The notes under the pieces were generated by a model, which made no database searches, was not told the DNA's origin, and saw only the letters and a list, made by a program, of their open reading frames with translations. The position numbers and the translations under genes were made by a program. From Arbacia lixula (lineage: Eukaryota > Echinodermata > Echinoidea > Arbacioida > Arbaciidae), in the NCBI GenBank assembly GCA_963669155.1, contig OZ022597.1:8941250-9005249 (forward strand): a DNA stretch of 64,000 nucleotides, read 5' to 3'. This document shows positions 13,507 to 24,176 of this stretch, one piece after another (position 1 is the stretch's first letter; every line of letters begins with the position of its first letter).

Positions 13507-16500
13507 ACTTCGATTATGTTTTTCAGACGGATCAGCGAGAAGCATTTACTTTTAGGACCCCTCGCCTTTTATACTACTTGGATATACAATGTTTACGAGA
13601 AGTTTTTACAGGATATTAATTAAAATGAAATGATATTCAATTATGTCACGAATCTCTGATTTAATGTAGCTGTAGAACAAAAATGTCCGAATGAAATTAT
13701 ATGTTTTCCTCAAAAAGGAATACAACACAAATGAAACTTTCATTTCCGTGAAATATAAATTCAATCCGTAGTACATTTGTAAGTGTCATTTTAATTATCA
13801 ATCCTGTCGCTTGATTTTTAATACAATTTGCTAATGTTTGCAACGCTCTTTTAGTGCCATTCTAATGAAGTTAATAGTTCTGTTAGAAAAAAGTGGAGGT
13901 TAGACAATTGACTTTCATAAAAAAAATCTTTGTTATCTCATGTCTGTAATATCATGATCTTCACGACCGACGTGTCTGTTTCTCTTTCACAGCAAACACT
14001 TTCCCATCGTTGAAGTTTTGTGCGAACACGGGGCGGATGTAAACAAACAAACGTCGTTGCGCTTGTTTAAAACGCCGCTCTATCTAGCAGTCGAAGGGGG
14101 AAGCCTGGATATCATAAAGCTTCTGATGACGAAACGGGCAGATGTTGACAAGCAAACTGATAGCGACCGGTGGAGCAGGGACGGAGGACAGACTCCTCTT
14201 CACTGCGCAGCGTACAAAGGGCGTCTCGAAATTGTGAAGCATTTGGTTGATGGAGGAGCAAGCATCAACGCCAAGGATGGGGACGGGTGGACAGCACTCC
14301 ACAGCGCCACCTTCTTGGGTCGTCAGGAAATCGCCGACTTTCTCATCAGTAAGGGATCCAACGTCGAAGCAGAAGACACTGATGGGGTAACAGCAGTCAA
14401 CTACGCCTCGGAACGGGGTAATCTGGATATGGTTGCGTTCCTGGCCCGCAACGGAGCTAGCTTAGAGAAGAAGGATACCGACGGACTAACACCACTCCAC
14501 CAAGCCGCGAGGAGAGACAATCTCACCGTTGTCCAGTACCTTATTGAAGGAGGATCTAACGTTGACGAGGGAGATAGCTATGGAGGAACGCCGCTTCACT
14601 ACGCCGCCAGAGAGAACCACCGTCGCATTGTCACCTTCCTGGTCAACAACGGGGCCAGCATTGATCAAGGTGATGCGGACGGCGAAACCGCAGTCCACCA
14701 CGCCACAGATAGAGGCAATCTCAATGTTCTTCGAATTCTTCTCGAAAATGGAGCCGACGTGAACAAGAAGACGGGTGATGGGTTGACAGCTCTGAAAATT
14801 GCATCAATGCGGGGCCACACCGATGTAGTCAGGTTCTTTTTACGGAAGGGCGCTCTCGTTGGGGAAGGTGACATCGACTACGCCTTCAACGACAGTGTCC
14901 GCAAGATCTTGTGGCGGTATGTAGACCAAATTGTCCACTAGATGAGGATGGCTTTCATTGTAACAAATTATAAAGGATGGAGAAAGTTACCTGTAAAGTT
15001 GTAAACTGAGATAAACTGGGGAAAGGCTGTGTGTTTAGTGTTAAGCGCGGTTCACTCTTGTTTGTGTGAGAACATTTAATTGATTTCCATACTTCACTTT
15101 GGAAATAAGACAGTAACCTTGAACGTTAGTAAAGTAGGTATCAACGTACTTGTGCCCTTGACATACATCAGAGTTACCATTTCCATAAGAAATATTGTAT
15201 TATGAAATAACATACGACAGCACACAAGACTGAATTTCTTCTTCATAGCTTAAGAAATTGGTGTCGACTCAAAGAATTAGAGAGACATCGAAGAAGTAAA
15301 TGCAAAATAGTGACAGAAACTGTCTGTGTCATGTTCGGATATTCTAAGTAAAATTATGTGTTTGCCTGTACCATAATGTTGCAGAAGATTAATCATGAGC
15401 CCCTTATCACTTTAAAAGAAGCATAACGACGAAATGTAACAATCAATCACGTATTCATTATGTTTTAAAACATATTTTATTCTTCTTAGATTTCAGAAAG
15501 ACGGGGTCATCCTAGATGAAGATGATGAGACAGATGATGTGTTTGACGACGACGAATGTGGTGGCACACCGACAGAGGAAGAACTCATGCAGGTTGCAGA
15601 CACCATCCAGTCTGTCTTCGAGTGCTGGTCTTTCTGCAAAGAGCTTAAGATGGATGACGATATCATAGCCAATGCTCTCCCCATCTCAGACACGGCGCGA
15701 CCAGCGAGAGAAATTCTACGGAAGTGGGAGGGCGGTATCAAAAAGAAGTCGGAGAAGAAGAGGATACTAAAGACGCTAGACGAATACGATCTGATAGGAT
15801 CTACTCGAGGTGATTGTATGAATAGTGCTAATTCAGTACAATTCGAAAGAAATGTTCACCCGAACGAGATTTTTTCTTCCTCTTTTTTTAACTACCGTTA
15901 ATGGATTATTTTTTAACATTCAATAGTTAGATCATTCCTAAACAAAATGACACATAACATAAACCTAATCAATTTCATACTATTTACTTGTTGGTAATTT
16001 ATATTTCATACTAAGTTCTAGCCAGACGTAAGCACATCGTTAGAATTAAGAAGCAAACGCATAAGCTAACATGAATGTTTGCCAATTTTCTTAGGACTTT
16101 CATTTGAAGACATCATCGGTCAAGTTGCACGGACGGTCGCATCTGTGTCACAGCTGATGAAAATGTGCGCCACGCTAGGTATTGAGGCAGAAGAGGTGAT
16201 ACACGTCATCGAGAGTACAGCCTGCCCCCCTCAACAGAAGATCATTGACTGCTGCCTCGTCTTGTTGGCGCAATGGGTCAAGGATGGCGGTAAACGCGAC
16301 GATCTTCTGCAGGGACTACAAGCGCGACATTTGAATGAGTCAGCTGAAGTTGTTTCCTCCGGTAATAATCAAGACATATATTCTTAAATTCAGATATGTT
16401 TCCAACACGCACAATTAGATTATATATTATAACAACAAGAATAATACTATCTTTAAACAGATGTTTTTTCAACGTATAAGTAATTTGAGCTAATAGATTT

Positions 16501-19500
16501 ATCATCATTTGTGTTAACTGATAACATCTCGTGTTTCTGCTGAGAAAGGAAGTATACGAGACGTTGGAATCGAAAAAAAAACCCACGAAAATTGCCGTAT
16601 TCTAATGTGCTTTAAAAACTAAGGTTTTTTTCGTGAATTTATTCCTGACCTTGTTTCAACCCAACCTACATATGTCTGTTTTATTGTTTGTTTTAATCTC
16701 AGCCATCCAGCAGCTGCCTGACTCGGTGGAGACCTTCTCATTCTCCTCGGTAGGACACGAAGGAGGGAAGATCGAAGTAGGCGACGGAGATGTCCAAATG
16801 ATCGTCCCTCAAGGTGCCTTGCCTCAAGAAGTATGCGAGGTTCTTACCATCAAAGTACCCGACCACATTTCAGAAATTCCAGAAGACCTAGTGACAGAGG
16901 GTGAATTCCAGCCCTCGCCGTCAGTGCAGTGTTCTCCATCTGGTCTTCACTTTACAGAACCGGTCAAGATTATCATCCCTCACTGCATGAACTTGAGCAA
17001 GGTTACGGACAAATCTGAGATCATACTGTACACCAGCGATGAATCAGGTAACAGCAATGTACATATATATTCATTATATAGGGTACAAGTTATCACTGAA
17101 TACCTCTTGAAGCTCCAATCGAATATTGTTATGTGATAGTTGAAATTGGGAGAAGTCATATATTTATGTAATTCATTTTTTTGTACATACAACATAAATG
17201 CAAATGTACAGTCCAAATAAATTCCAAATAACCATTTTGATGAATATCGTTTATAAAAAACTAGAATGAGGACAGAACCAAAAGGTTGAAAAAAATGTCC
17301 CGTAACATATTGAGAAGATCATAGGAAATTATTTAAGGACAAATATATTAAAAAGTACAAGATACACAAACAAATATGTAAAATAAAAAAGCATGACATC
17401 CCGTATGTTCTGTAATATCGTAAACTGAAAAAAGCGATCCATTCAGCTTTAAATATGCTTATTTTGGCTTTCTCGGTAATCCTAAAAATCAGCTAGACAT
17501 GGAAGCAGCACAAATTGACACTTAATACATTTCGAGTATTTGATTTCCTTTCCTCCGTCTACGTTCTGATACAGGAACCTATACTAGAGAAGTGCTAAAA
17601 CCTGAAGATTACAACTTGTCTGAAAACGAAATTGAAGTAAACGTCCGCCATTTTTCCAACATCGGAGTAAGCCTATCAAACATAGGTAGCAAGCTAGAAG
17701 TCCTCAACGCCATCAAGTTCGGCTTGCTTCCATATCACCCCGTCTACATGCCCGAGACGCGGAGACCGATACTTCAGCTTTACGTCTACCACATGATGAA
17801 GCGGAATGAAAAGGTACGTTGAATAATTGTCAACTTGGTTAAACACATTTTGCGACGACTTGCATTTAACCAGCAGTAGAGCGTATAAGTTTACTTTGGT
17901 GATAATTCAACTTCACAGTGACGTATTCATTAAATACAGCATGACATTTAGCTGGCTTCTCAAGCTCGCCATTCTTAAATGCAAAGTTGATTTTTTTATT
18001 TCAAAGCTGGCAAGATTTATGACGGATATCCCTCATAACAGCAATGATCCGATTGAATAGCATAGAGTTTGATGTAAAAAAATAAAGATGTTAGGCAACC
18101 CCAATAAAAATCCAAAACATAACGTAAAGGTTAATATACAACTTTTCAACGAAACTCTTTCCCGAATAAATAATCTATATGCAAAGGGGCTTTCACAGGG
18201 AACTGTAATTTACCTTTAATCCAATTACAATTAGTAATTTAGGTGTTTGAAAATGTTTTTGTTGTTCCGGGCAAATTCAATATATGCAACTTGAAATGAA
18301 TATAAACAGATATCGTCATTAGGTGGGGTTTTGTATAAAGCCTGTATAATTTCGTGAGGATACTCCTTCTTCAACTTCATGGTGAAACGCCAAGCGTTAA
18401 AATCTGTTTTTTTTTCATCAAAAAAGAAAATCGTTCGACAGCTTAAAAAGCTGGGACAGAAATATCGAAAGGCTACCGCTGCAATGCAGTTGATCATGGA
18501 ATCAGATGACGACCTCACCATTTCATGTTTCGATGGAACTAACGAAATAGAAGAAAAGGTAAGCCATGATTTTCTTTTATTCAAGTATTTCAACGGATAA
18601 CACTCAACGGATAATGTCATCACCCAATTGAACCAACTAGTAGCAAGTATACATGAAAGCTAAATTCACACGTGTCTATAAGTATTAGGTGATGTCACTC
18701 ACATGAAGCGTTATCAATTATCGTGTTGAAAGCCCGCTCATCGATTCATCAGTATGCATCTGGTCACACATTTCACAGTTAGAGGGCCTTTGTTGGAAGA
18801 ACAAAGAGCTCACTTCGCCTAGTTGTGCATTTGGATACAAATGTGTAATCATCAATCAATAGGCCTTCATGTTATGCGAAATAAGGGGTGATAAAGTACT
18901 TCATCCATGAAGGTGTTAGAAAGAAGAAGAAACTCAGACATAATATTCAAACATATTTATGAGTATCACAGCGTTGTAAAGAATTTCAGAAGCATTCCAC
19001 ATTCATGACAATGCTTTAATGTCCCATGCTAAGCACTGACATTTAGCGGATGTCATCCTGAAAAGAAATATTTTTAAACGCCCATTTTATCTCTAGAAGC
19101 TTTGTTGTTTATATTTTGTTTTTGAAAAATTCAAGGAAGTTAAGGGCAACACTATAAAAATCCTGTACTCTGCATTTTTTCAATTTAAAAAAGTGATAAG
19201 GAATACTTAAAATCTGATTGATAACATTGTTTTATTACTTACAAAATTGACTACTTCCTTACTATTCGACATGTTGTTTATTTGTGGCATTGAATCATCG
19301 TAAAAAAATGAAATTTTGAGCTTTGTACTTTCATTAACAGTGCTTTTGCGTGCAACTGAGATATTTCACCTGAAAAAACATGTTTATTTTTGCTTGCTGA
19401 TATGTGGTATACTCATTTAGATATTGATGCGGTTAGCAGAAGTGGACAAGCGAAATGAGACCATACATCTTTTTGTTTTCTCTGACAAGCCGTTGCCACA

Positions 19501-22500
19501 CAGTCATGTTCGTAATTGTTAAAACAACTTACAAGCACATGTGAAGAACACATAACTATTCAGCGGCGTGGAGTAAATATGGAGCATAGGTTCAATGAAA
19601 GAAAGTTGAGTTATAGCATTCCATATCCCTGCCTACTTTATGTATGGGATGTATGCCTCACTTCGATTAGCTTGTCGTTATCCTTAATGAATGAAAATTG
19701 AATGCAATTATAGAGAGTTTATTGGAAAATTCATATCAATATCTCATTTTCCTCATATTCTAGCTATCTTGTTCAAAGCTGATTCAGCGAAAGCAGAACA
19801 GACTAACGTTTGAGTTGGACTTCTCCGACCAGGAAGCTGGCACTAAGAACATTGCCTTGAAGTTATTTCAAGGTGATAAGGAGATCGAGTCCCAAGTGAT
19901 TACTACTGAACTGAAAGGTATTCATTTAGAAACTGGTTTGTTTGTTAATGAGTTAACTCAATTTTATTGCTTTTAAGAGAGAGGATTGTGTTTTTACCAC
20001 ACGTTTCTAGGTTAAGGTCTAATGTTGGTGGGCACAATCCAAACGTATTTACTGATTATTGGAAGGGAGAGCTTTTAAACTTTCCCATGGAAAGACAACA
20101 CTGATATGTATTAATAGCCACGCACCATTTGATTGTTATTGAATGATTAACGTGTAAGTGCTCGGTTTATATAACATGAACCTTGATACTGTAGTGCTCA
20201 CAATTGGTAGTACTTGTATTCTCATTGTTTTTGCTTACGTAAAAGAGTACCTGGGAATGGGCTGCTTATCATAAGTGTTATCTTTATGTTCAAAGACCGG
20301 CGATGGGTCTGGGAGAAGTTAACAAATGATGTACCTCACACCGTGTGATAAAGGATTTGTAAAAATATATCACTTATGTATCAAAGGCAAATGCAGTAGT
20401 TTTGGGAAATAATTATGGTTTTATTACGGGCCGATTACTATAACAAAAATGGTATTAGCCATCCTTATTTGTTCATAATTAACAAGCAAAAAAAAAAAAA
20501 AAAAAAGGGTGGGGGGGGGGGGGGGCTTGGTAGAGAATCCTGTAAACATTTCATTCTCTGACACCGAAACACGGATGACCAATATAGCTCAATAAGGATA
20601 TGAATATTCCATGGAAATGGAAGTTATTTGCGTTTCATCATGTTGTTACCTTAAATCCACTTTGAGACATATCAAGCAGGCAACAACTGTGTAGATAAAA
20701 AATTATTCGAGTTTTCTGTCTAAATAGATTTTGAATTAGATTCCGAAGTATCAATAGTTATGATAAAGCGGTGATCAGCCTCTAGGCTCCATGTTAGCCC
20801 GAGGCATTAAAGATTTACCACCACTGAAAATTTTCTTTTTACAAATTTTATACACACGCCTCTCTCCCAAAAGTATCATCTAAGATAATGATCACGCACT
20901 CTGACCACACCCATGGCTCATGGCAAAATACCTGCAATGTCGAGTAAGATTAATAGATTTCACTTTATTACACTGCAGAATCCAAAGCGGCATTGAAAAA
21001 AAGGCGGTAAGTATTTGCTCATTTTACTTCATTTCATAAATTACCATATTCATACTTTACGTCAGAACGAGCTTTCTAGGGCAACTTTAATTTACAGAGC
21101 CGAATTGTCCCTACTGCAGACTACTCATGAATATTAATGAGTCAGATTAAATGAAACTCTTCGGTTTTTGTTCCCATGTTGTCGTGTCTTAATCCGTGAA
21201 CTAGAAATAGCTTGCGTGGTTAAGTCGCTGCCCGGTAAGCAATAGATTGCTGGTTCAAATCCCATATGGTTCCAAGACTTTTTCTGACTTGTTTTTTCAT
21301 TCATTTACAGGATTGAGCACACCATCTTTATTACCTGGTGTATGTGTAACATTTCTTTGTTAATTCATCTTTGTCTTTATTTAGTTGAAAACTCCGCCTT
21401 TGCAATTTAGTGTTCAAAATTAAATAGGATATGATAATTGCTGCACTTTTCCAGTGAGATTGGTGACTGTTAGCAAAATGGAAACATTGTGATGGGTAAC
21501 CATGTACTCATTTTCAAAAAAGAAATAGATTATATGAAAAATAACACACAAGGATGTGTCAGTCTTACGTCAGTCCACATCTCACTGTTATTTTGACAAA
21601 TTAAATTATTTTTTTTTACATGAAAAGTGATCAATAATGTGGTGAAACGTCGATCAATAAACAAATAATTCATCAATTCACCATTGGGAGATATAGTTAT
21701 GTCTGGTAATCTAAATGCTAATAGTATGTTCAAGAATACTTAAATTTCGGTCACATGCCGGTTATTCAGGAAGGCTCTAAATGTTTATTTATCTTCAGTG
21801 TTTATTTTTCACAGTGAAATCAGTGTTCGATCTATTTCAAAGCTTAAACATGTAGTGTCGTGAATACTGTATATAGCAGTCAATGATATGAAGAAAAAAT
21901 CTTGCATTTTCACATGATTTTTTACGTTTACCATTCTTTCTTTGCATTTTGTAAAGCTTTATATAATTTATTAGGCGTACAGCGTACCCAGTGGTTCCAC
22001 GATTATCAGATTCTTAATGCGGATCAAGGATCAAATCCATTAATCTACACTCTTTTCTTGTCATTATAGTCGTTCCTCCGCCTCTGATCGGGGTAGACCT
22101 GCCAGCATAAACGAGACCAGCGTATCTAGCGAGACGCTTGACCCTTTCCACCAATACCTCCTCACCTTAGCAGAAGAAATTGATAACGACTTGATTATTC
22201 AATTAGGCGTAGCTTTGAAGTTCTCTATGGCGAAAATTAAGCGCTATATAGAGACAAACAAACTCGGGGCAACTGTTTCTGCGGACGGCACTTTTCATAT
22301 GTTGTGTGACTGGTACCGCAAACCAACACGTGACAAGATTGACGAGTTACGCTCGGCCCTCATCCAAGTCGGATTAGTAGAGCTCGCTGAGTCATATTTT
22401 CCGAACGCAGCAGAATCTCAAGAGGCGAGTGAAGGTACCACAGAGAGTACAGATGTTAAGCGAGTTCCGTTTGTCAGGAGTGACAGTATGGTAAATGAGC

Positions 22501-22595
22501 TCGCAAACCGGCCAATGTGGGCGGCTATGGCGGGAACGGTCAACAAGAAATATCGCGGTGTGTACAGTTTAACGCGTGCATCCTCCAAGAAATAA
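7274..22595 (+). CDS. Ankyrin-repeat / death-fold / ZU5-UPA-death domain protein (whole gene, 10 exons)
   Basis: Exons: 7274-7407, 13993-14916, 15490-15809, 16095-16361, 16703-17047, 17575-17813, 18427-18558, 19764-19917, 20979-21006, 22070-22595. All junctions are GT-AG with matching phases, and the sum (3069 nt) is an open frame of 1022 residues plus stop. An in-frame TAA lies three codons before the ATG. Domains by residue: ankyrin repeats about 1-345, acidic linker 355-375, death-fold-like 1 about 378-458, death-fold-like 2 about 461-535, ZU5 about 560-660, UPA about 665-837, death domain about 870-955. No signal peptide or membrane segment, so it should be cytosolic. ZU5-UPA-death is known from UNC5, PIDD and ankyrins, where it controls death-domain assembly; the role here is inferred from that. 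The domain order is not that of any of the three. An unspotted extra exon in the 6.6 kb first intron is possible, but the exon 1/2 join already completes an ankyrin repeat. Confidence 0.9.
9421..10131 (-). mobile_element. Long-TIR MITE family 1, copy A (one end truncated)
   Basis: About 710 bp, reverse-complement relative of the element at 58422-59186 over its length. Both arms contain CAAGGGT-AATTTT- and GTGAGCAC-type blocks in inverted order. The right end is GGGGGGACTTACTTTTTTGT plus TGTGT; the matching left 30-40 bp are absent. Non-coding; inside intron 1 of the ANK-DD gene. Confidence 0.75.
10630..11156 (+). mobile_element. MITE family 2, copy A
   Basis: 527 bp with inverted ends TTAAAGAttgtCCGTCCCTT / AAGGGACGGGctgtCTTTAA. 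Internal perfect hairpin at 10785-10809 (12-bp arms ACTTTTTTCGTA, one-base loop). Reverse-complement relative of 55765-56292. Non-coding. Confidence 0.8.
12413..12640 (-). mobile_element. LINE fragment: C-terminal end of an ORF2
   Basis: Minus-strand translation reads RHVRLWNALPNYMRNMHDLA, then KFKTSLQKYLFNT and stop, preceded one frame over by CNGERSFAHAS. This is the conserved end of CR1/L2-type reverse transcriptase ORFs, of a different family from the LINE at 46990. Frameshifted and 5'-truncated; it lies in intron 1 of the ANK-DD gene. Confidence 0.75.
13472..13504. repeat. (TA)n microsatellite
   Basis: About 16 AT units in intron 1 of the ANK-DD gene. Confidence 0.95.
13993..14916 (+). 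CDS. ANK-DD gene exon 2: ankyrin repeat block
   Basis: A single large exon holds the rest of repeat 2 and repeats 3 to 10, each with the G-x-TPLH-x-A and ADVN/ASIN consensus at about 33-residue spacing. The acceptor is TTTCACAG. The donor at 14917 (GTATGT) was chosen because it joins in frame to the next exon. Without splicing the frame runs 24 nt further to a stop at 14939-14941, which would give an ankyrin-only product. Repeat 3 has an atypical start and repeat 4 follows a small Ser/Arg/Asp insertion. Confidence 0.92.
15490..15809 (+). CDS. ANK-DD gene exon 3: acidic linker and death-fold-like domain 1
   Basis: Starts in phase after TTCTTAG. The first 30 residues are very acidic (runs of D/E), followed by about 80 residues with the spacing of a six-helix death-fold domain: EELMQVADTIQSVF, WSFCKELKMDDDII, then REILRKWEGG and KKRILKTLDEYDLIG. 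The tryptophan in the ILRKW segment matches the conserved position before helix 5 of death domains. The exact subclass (death, DED or CARD) is not clear by eye. The donor is GTGATT. Confidence 0.8.
16095..16361 (+). CDS. ANK-DD gene exon 4: death-fold-like domain 2
   Basis: Follows acceptor TTCTTAG and keeps frame. It encodes a second helical module: FEDIIGQVARTVASV, LMKMCATLGIEAEEVIHVIE, then LVLLAQWVKDGGKRDDLLQGL. The LAQWVKDGG segment parallels the death-domain helix 4-5 region and LRKWEGG of exon 3, so this looks like a tandem copy or relative. It ends phase 1 at donor GTAATA. Confidence 0.78.
16703..17047 (+). CDS. ANK-DD gene exon 5: ZU5 domain
   Basis: Acceptor AATCTCAG. The encoded stretch GHEGGKIEVGDGDVQMIVP, followed by QGALPQE and later GLHFTEPVKIIIPHC, is a textbook ZU5 beta-sandwich: a G-G-x-x-x start, then IPxGAL, then F-x-x-PV-x-x-x-xPHC. 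Only one ZU5 is present; ankyrins and PIDD carry two, UNC5 carries one. It ends phase 1 at donor GTAACA. Confidence 0.9.
17575..17813 (+). CDS. ANK-DD gene exon 6: start of UPA domain with HFS tripeptide
   Basis: Acceptor CTGATACAG. It encodes the first beta strands of a UPA (UNC5-PIDD-Ankyrin) domain: EIEVNVRHFSNIGVSL, then PILQLYVYHMMKRNEK. The HFS tripeptide is at 17649-17657 (residues 689-691). In PIDD, HF|S sites in the ZU5/UPA region are autoproteolytic; whether this one cuts is unknown. It ends phase 0 at donor GTACGT. Confidence 0.88.
18427..18558 (+). CDS. ANK-DD gene exon 7: UPA domain, middle
   Basis: Encodes KKLGQKYRKATAAMQLIM, then DDDLTISCFDGTNEIEEK, matching the middle of UPA domains. 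The acceptor chosen is the first AG after the T-rich tract (ATCAAAAAAG). An AG at 18440-18441 would also keep frame and drop five residues (KIVRQ). Donor GTAAGC. Confidence 0.8.
19764..19917 (+). CDS. ANK-DD gene exon 8: end of UPA domain
   Basis: Acceptor CATATTCTAG, no internal ATG. In frame from exon 7 it reads KQNRLTFELDFSDQ, then KNIALKLFQGDKEIESQ: the last UPA strands. The phase 1 end joins the 28-nt microexon. Confidence 0.85.
20488..20525. repeat. A19-G-rich homopolymer pair
   Basis: A-run directly followed by a G-run broken by one T, in an intron of the ANK-DD gene. Confidence 0.9.
20979..21006 (+). CDS. ANK-DD gene exon 9: 28-nt microexon
   Basis: Bounded by CACTGCAG and GTAAGT. 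It encodes ESKAALKKRR across the junctions, a basic linker between UPA and death domain. Its length is not a multiple of three. Exon 8 ends in phase 1 and exon 10 enters in phase 2, so skipping it would break the frame, which supports it as real and constitutive. Confidence 0.8.
21171..21362 (+). mobile_element. tRNA-derived SINE, copy 1
   Basis: TAGCTTGCGTGG (box A) and GGTTCAAATCC (box B, one change), followed by a shared body (TTTTTCATTCATTTACAGGA, then CCTGGTGTATG). Same family as the copies near 59.6-60.0 kb. In the last intron of the ANK-DD gene. Confidence 0.72.
22070..22595 (+). CDS. ANK-DD gene exon 10: C-terminal death domain and stop
   Basis: Acceptor GTCATTATAG. After a Ser/Arg-rich linker it encodes a death domain: FHQYLLTLAEEIDNDLIIQL, then LKFSMAKIKRYIETN, LCDWYRKPTRDKIDELRSAL and VGLVELAESYF. 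The W in LCDWYRKP is the conserved helix 5 tryptophan. A 70-residue basic/Ser tail follows, ending at TAA. Confidence 0.9.
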
Positions 22596-22661
22596 ATCCG
22601 TCACATAAAATGCATTCCAGTACCCAAAAAGGCAAAAGTAAATATCCCAGCAATACAATCA

Positions 22662-22667
22662 AATAAA
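22662..22667 (+). promoter_or_regulatory. Poly(A) signal candidate, ANK-DD gene
   Basis: AATAAA 67 nt past the stop codon, followed by a T-rich stretch; the nearest canonical signal. Confidence 0.55.
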
Positions 22668-24176
22668 TTCTTTATATTTTGATTTCCTTTATTTCAAATG
22701 TTGGTATCACAAAAGTGACCCATTCACCTTGTAAATACATGTAAATGTTTCTGAGACTTTAAGGATTACTGCCACTTATCTACAGTAATCAACTTGTAAT
22801 AATTGCCTTTCTGGCACGCGGTAATGCCACATGGAAGAAGGTATTGAAGATATCTTTTTAGTCTTAAATATTTCGGTTTAGAAATGTATTGTTCCATTCA
22901 TAGGTTGCAGACAGTAATGTTTTACCACCCAGTGTATAAACATAAGGATGGGGCTCGATATGAAGTTTAAATTGTAACGCTTTGTTCTTGTTTTATAGTA
23001 GAGAAATTGTTTTATTCTCAATTGATTTATTTCTTGTTTGTTTTTATCTCATACTGTAACTATTTTATTTGGTAGATTATCACTGCACACGTATACATAT
23101 TGCGTCTCAAGCATTTTAAGAATTAATCGTAGGCCTACTTACATTAAAATAGTTCCATCACCACCTGCATGAACAAATTATTGAGATTCATGCGCGGGTG
23201 TGTGTGCATGTCAAAGATATGTACACACTGGATATTACAGGCACGCGCCGCGCGCATGTACATTGATGTAAGGGGCGGTTGTGCGTCTGCACAACGACAG
23301 AAGCCGTCATTTTTTCGCAGTGCAGATTTGTCGGTAATGCACAATACCAAATAAACATTACGAAATATTCTTAGTTTAAAACATAGAGTGATCAAAACCT
23401 CACGAATTGTCAATGTCTTCGTCGTACTATACTTTAAAGTTCACGCTTTTCTTTTTTCTAATCACTGACACAATCAAATCAACGAAATTATCACGTGACT
23501 GGTCACAAACAATGTACATCTATGATCAAAGTCCAAGCCTATCATGGCTTTAGAAAACATTCCTCTGTGTCATTGAGAGCACGTACTCAGCATCGTAAAC
23601 AACACATGAAGAGTCACACTGTAACTCATATTCACGAACTGGAGTGCTTTTCTTAATTAAATTAAGTTGTCGTCTTAATTGAATTCCTATCGAATTAGCC
23701 TGAAATATAAGGCAAGTTGGTGTAATAAGCAATCTACATGGTTCATCGGATGAAATTCAGTAGGTAATGTTTAAAATTGTGTTTACAATATTTGTCTTGC
23801 CCATTTCTTTTATTTATATTTGACTCTTTTGGACTCTGTGAAGGTTACATTAGCGATGAAGTGCGGCAAATGGCATTATACTAACATTAGAATCAGAAGG
23901 TACACAAATCAATGGTACTTGCTTCTGTGTGATAGGATGGGCTGTGAGGACTAGTATGCTCGAATTTGCACCCAGAAAAAAAGGAATCTTTTCCACATGA
24001 TGCGACTAAGTGCTAGGCACAAAGTTCGACTTTTAACTCTTCATTTTCATCAACTAGAACCAGTTAATAGACCTTTGTCATACAAATATTATGATATCAC
24101 ACGTACAACATACAACAATATCAATTCTTTGATGTAGGCAGAAACAAAAAGGGGAAAAACATATTTAATACATGTT

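Noticed and set aside
14018-14941. Stand-alone 307-residue ankyrin gene
   Set aside because: It is exon 2; it starts mid-repeat, and the donor and following exons continue in frame.
21171-21280. True tRNA gene
   Set aside because: Box A and B are present but the stems do not close, and three other copies share a long non-tRNA body, so it is a SINE.
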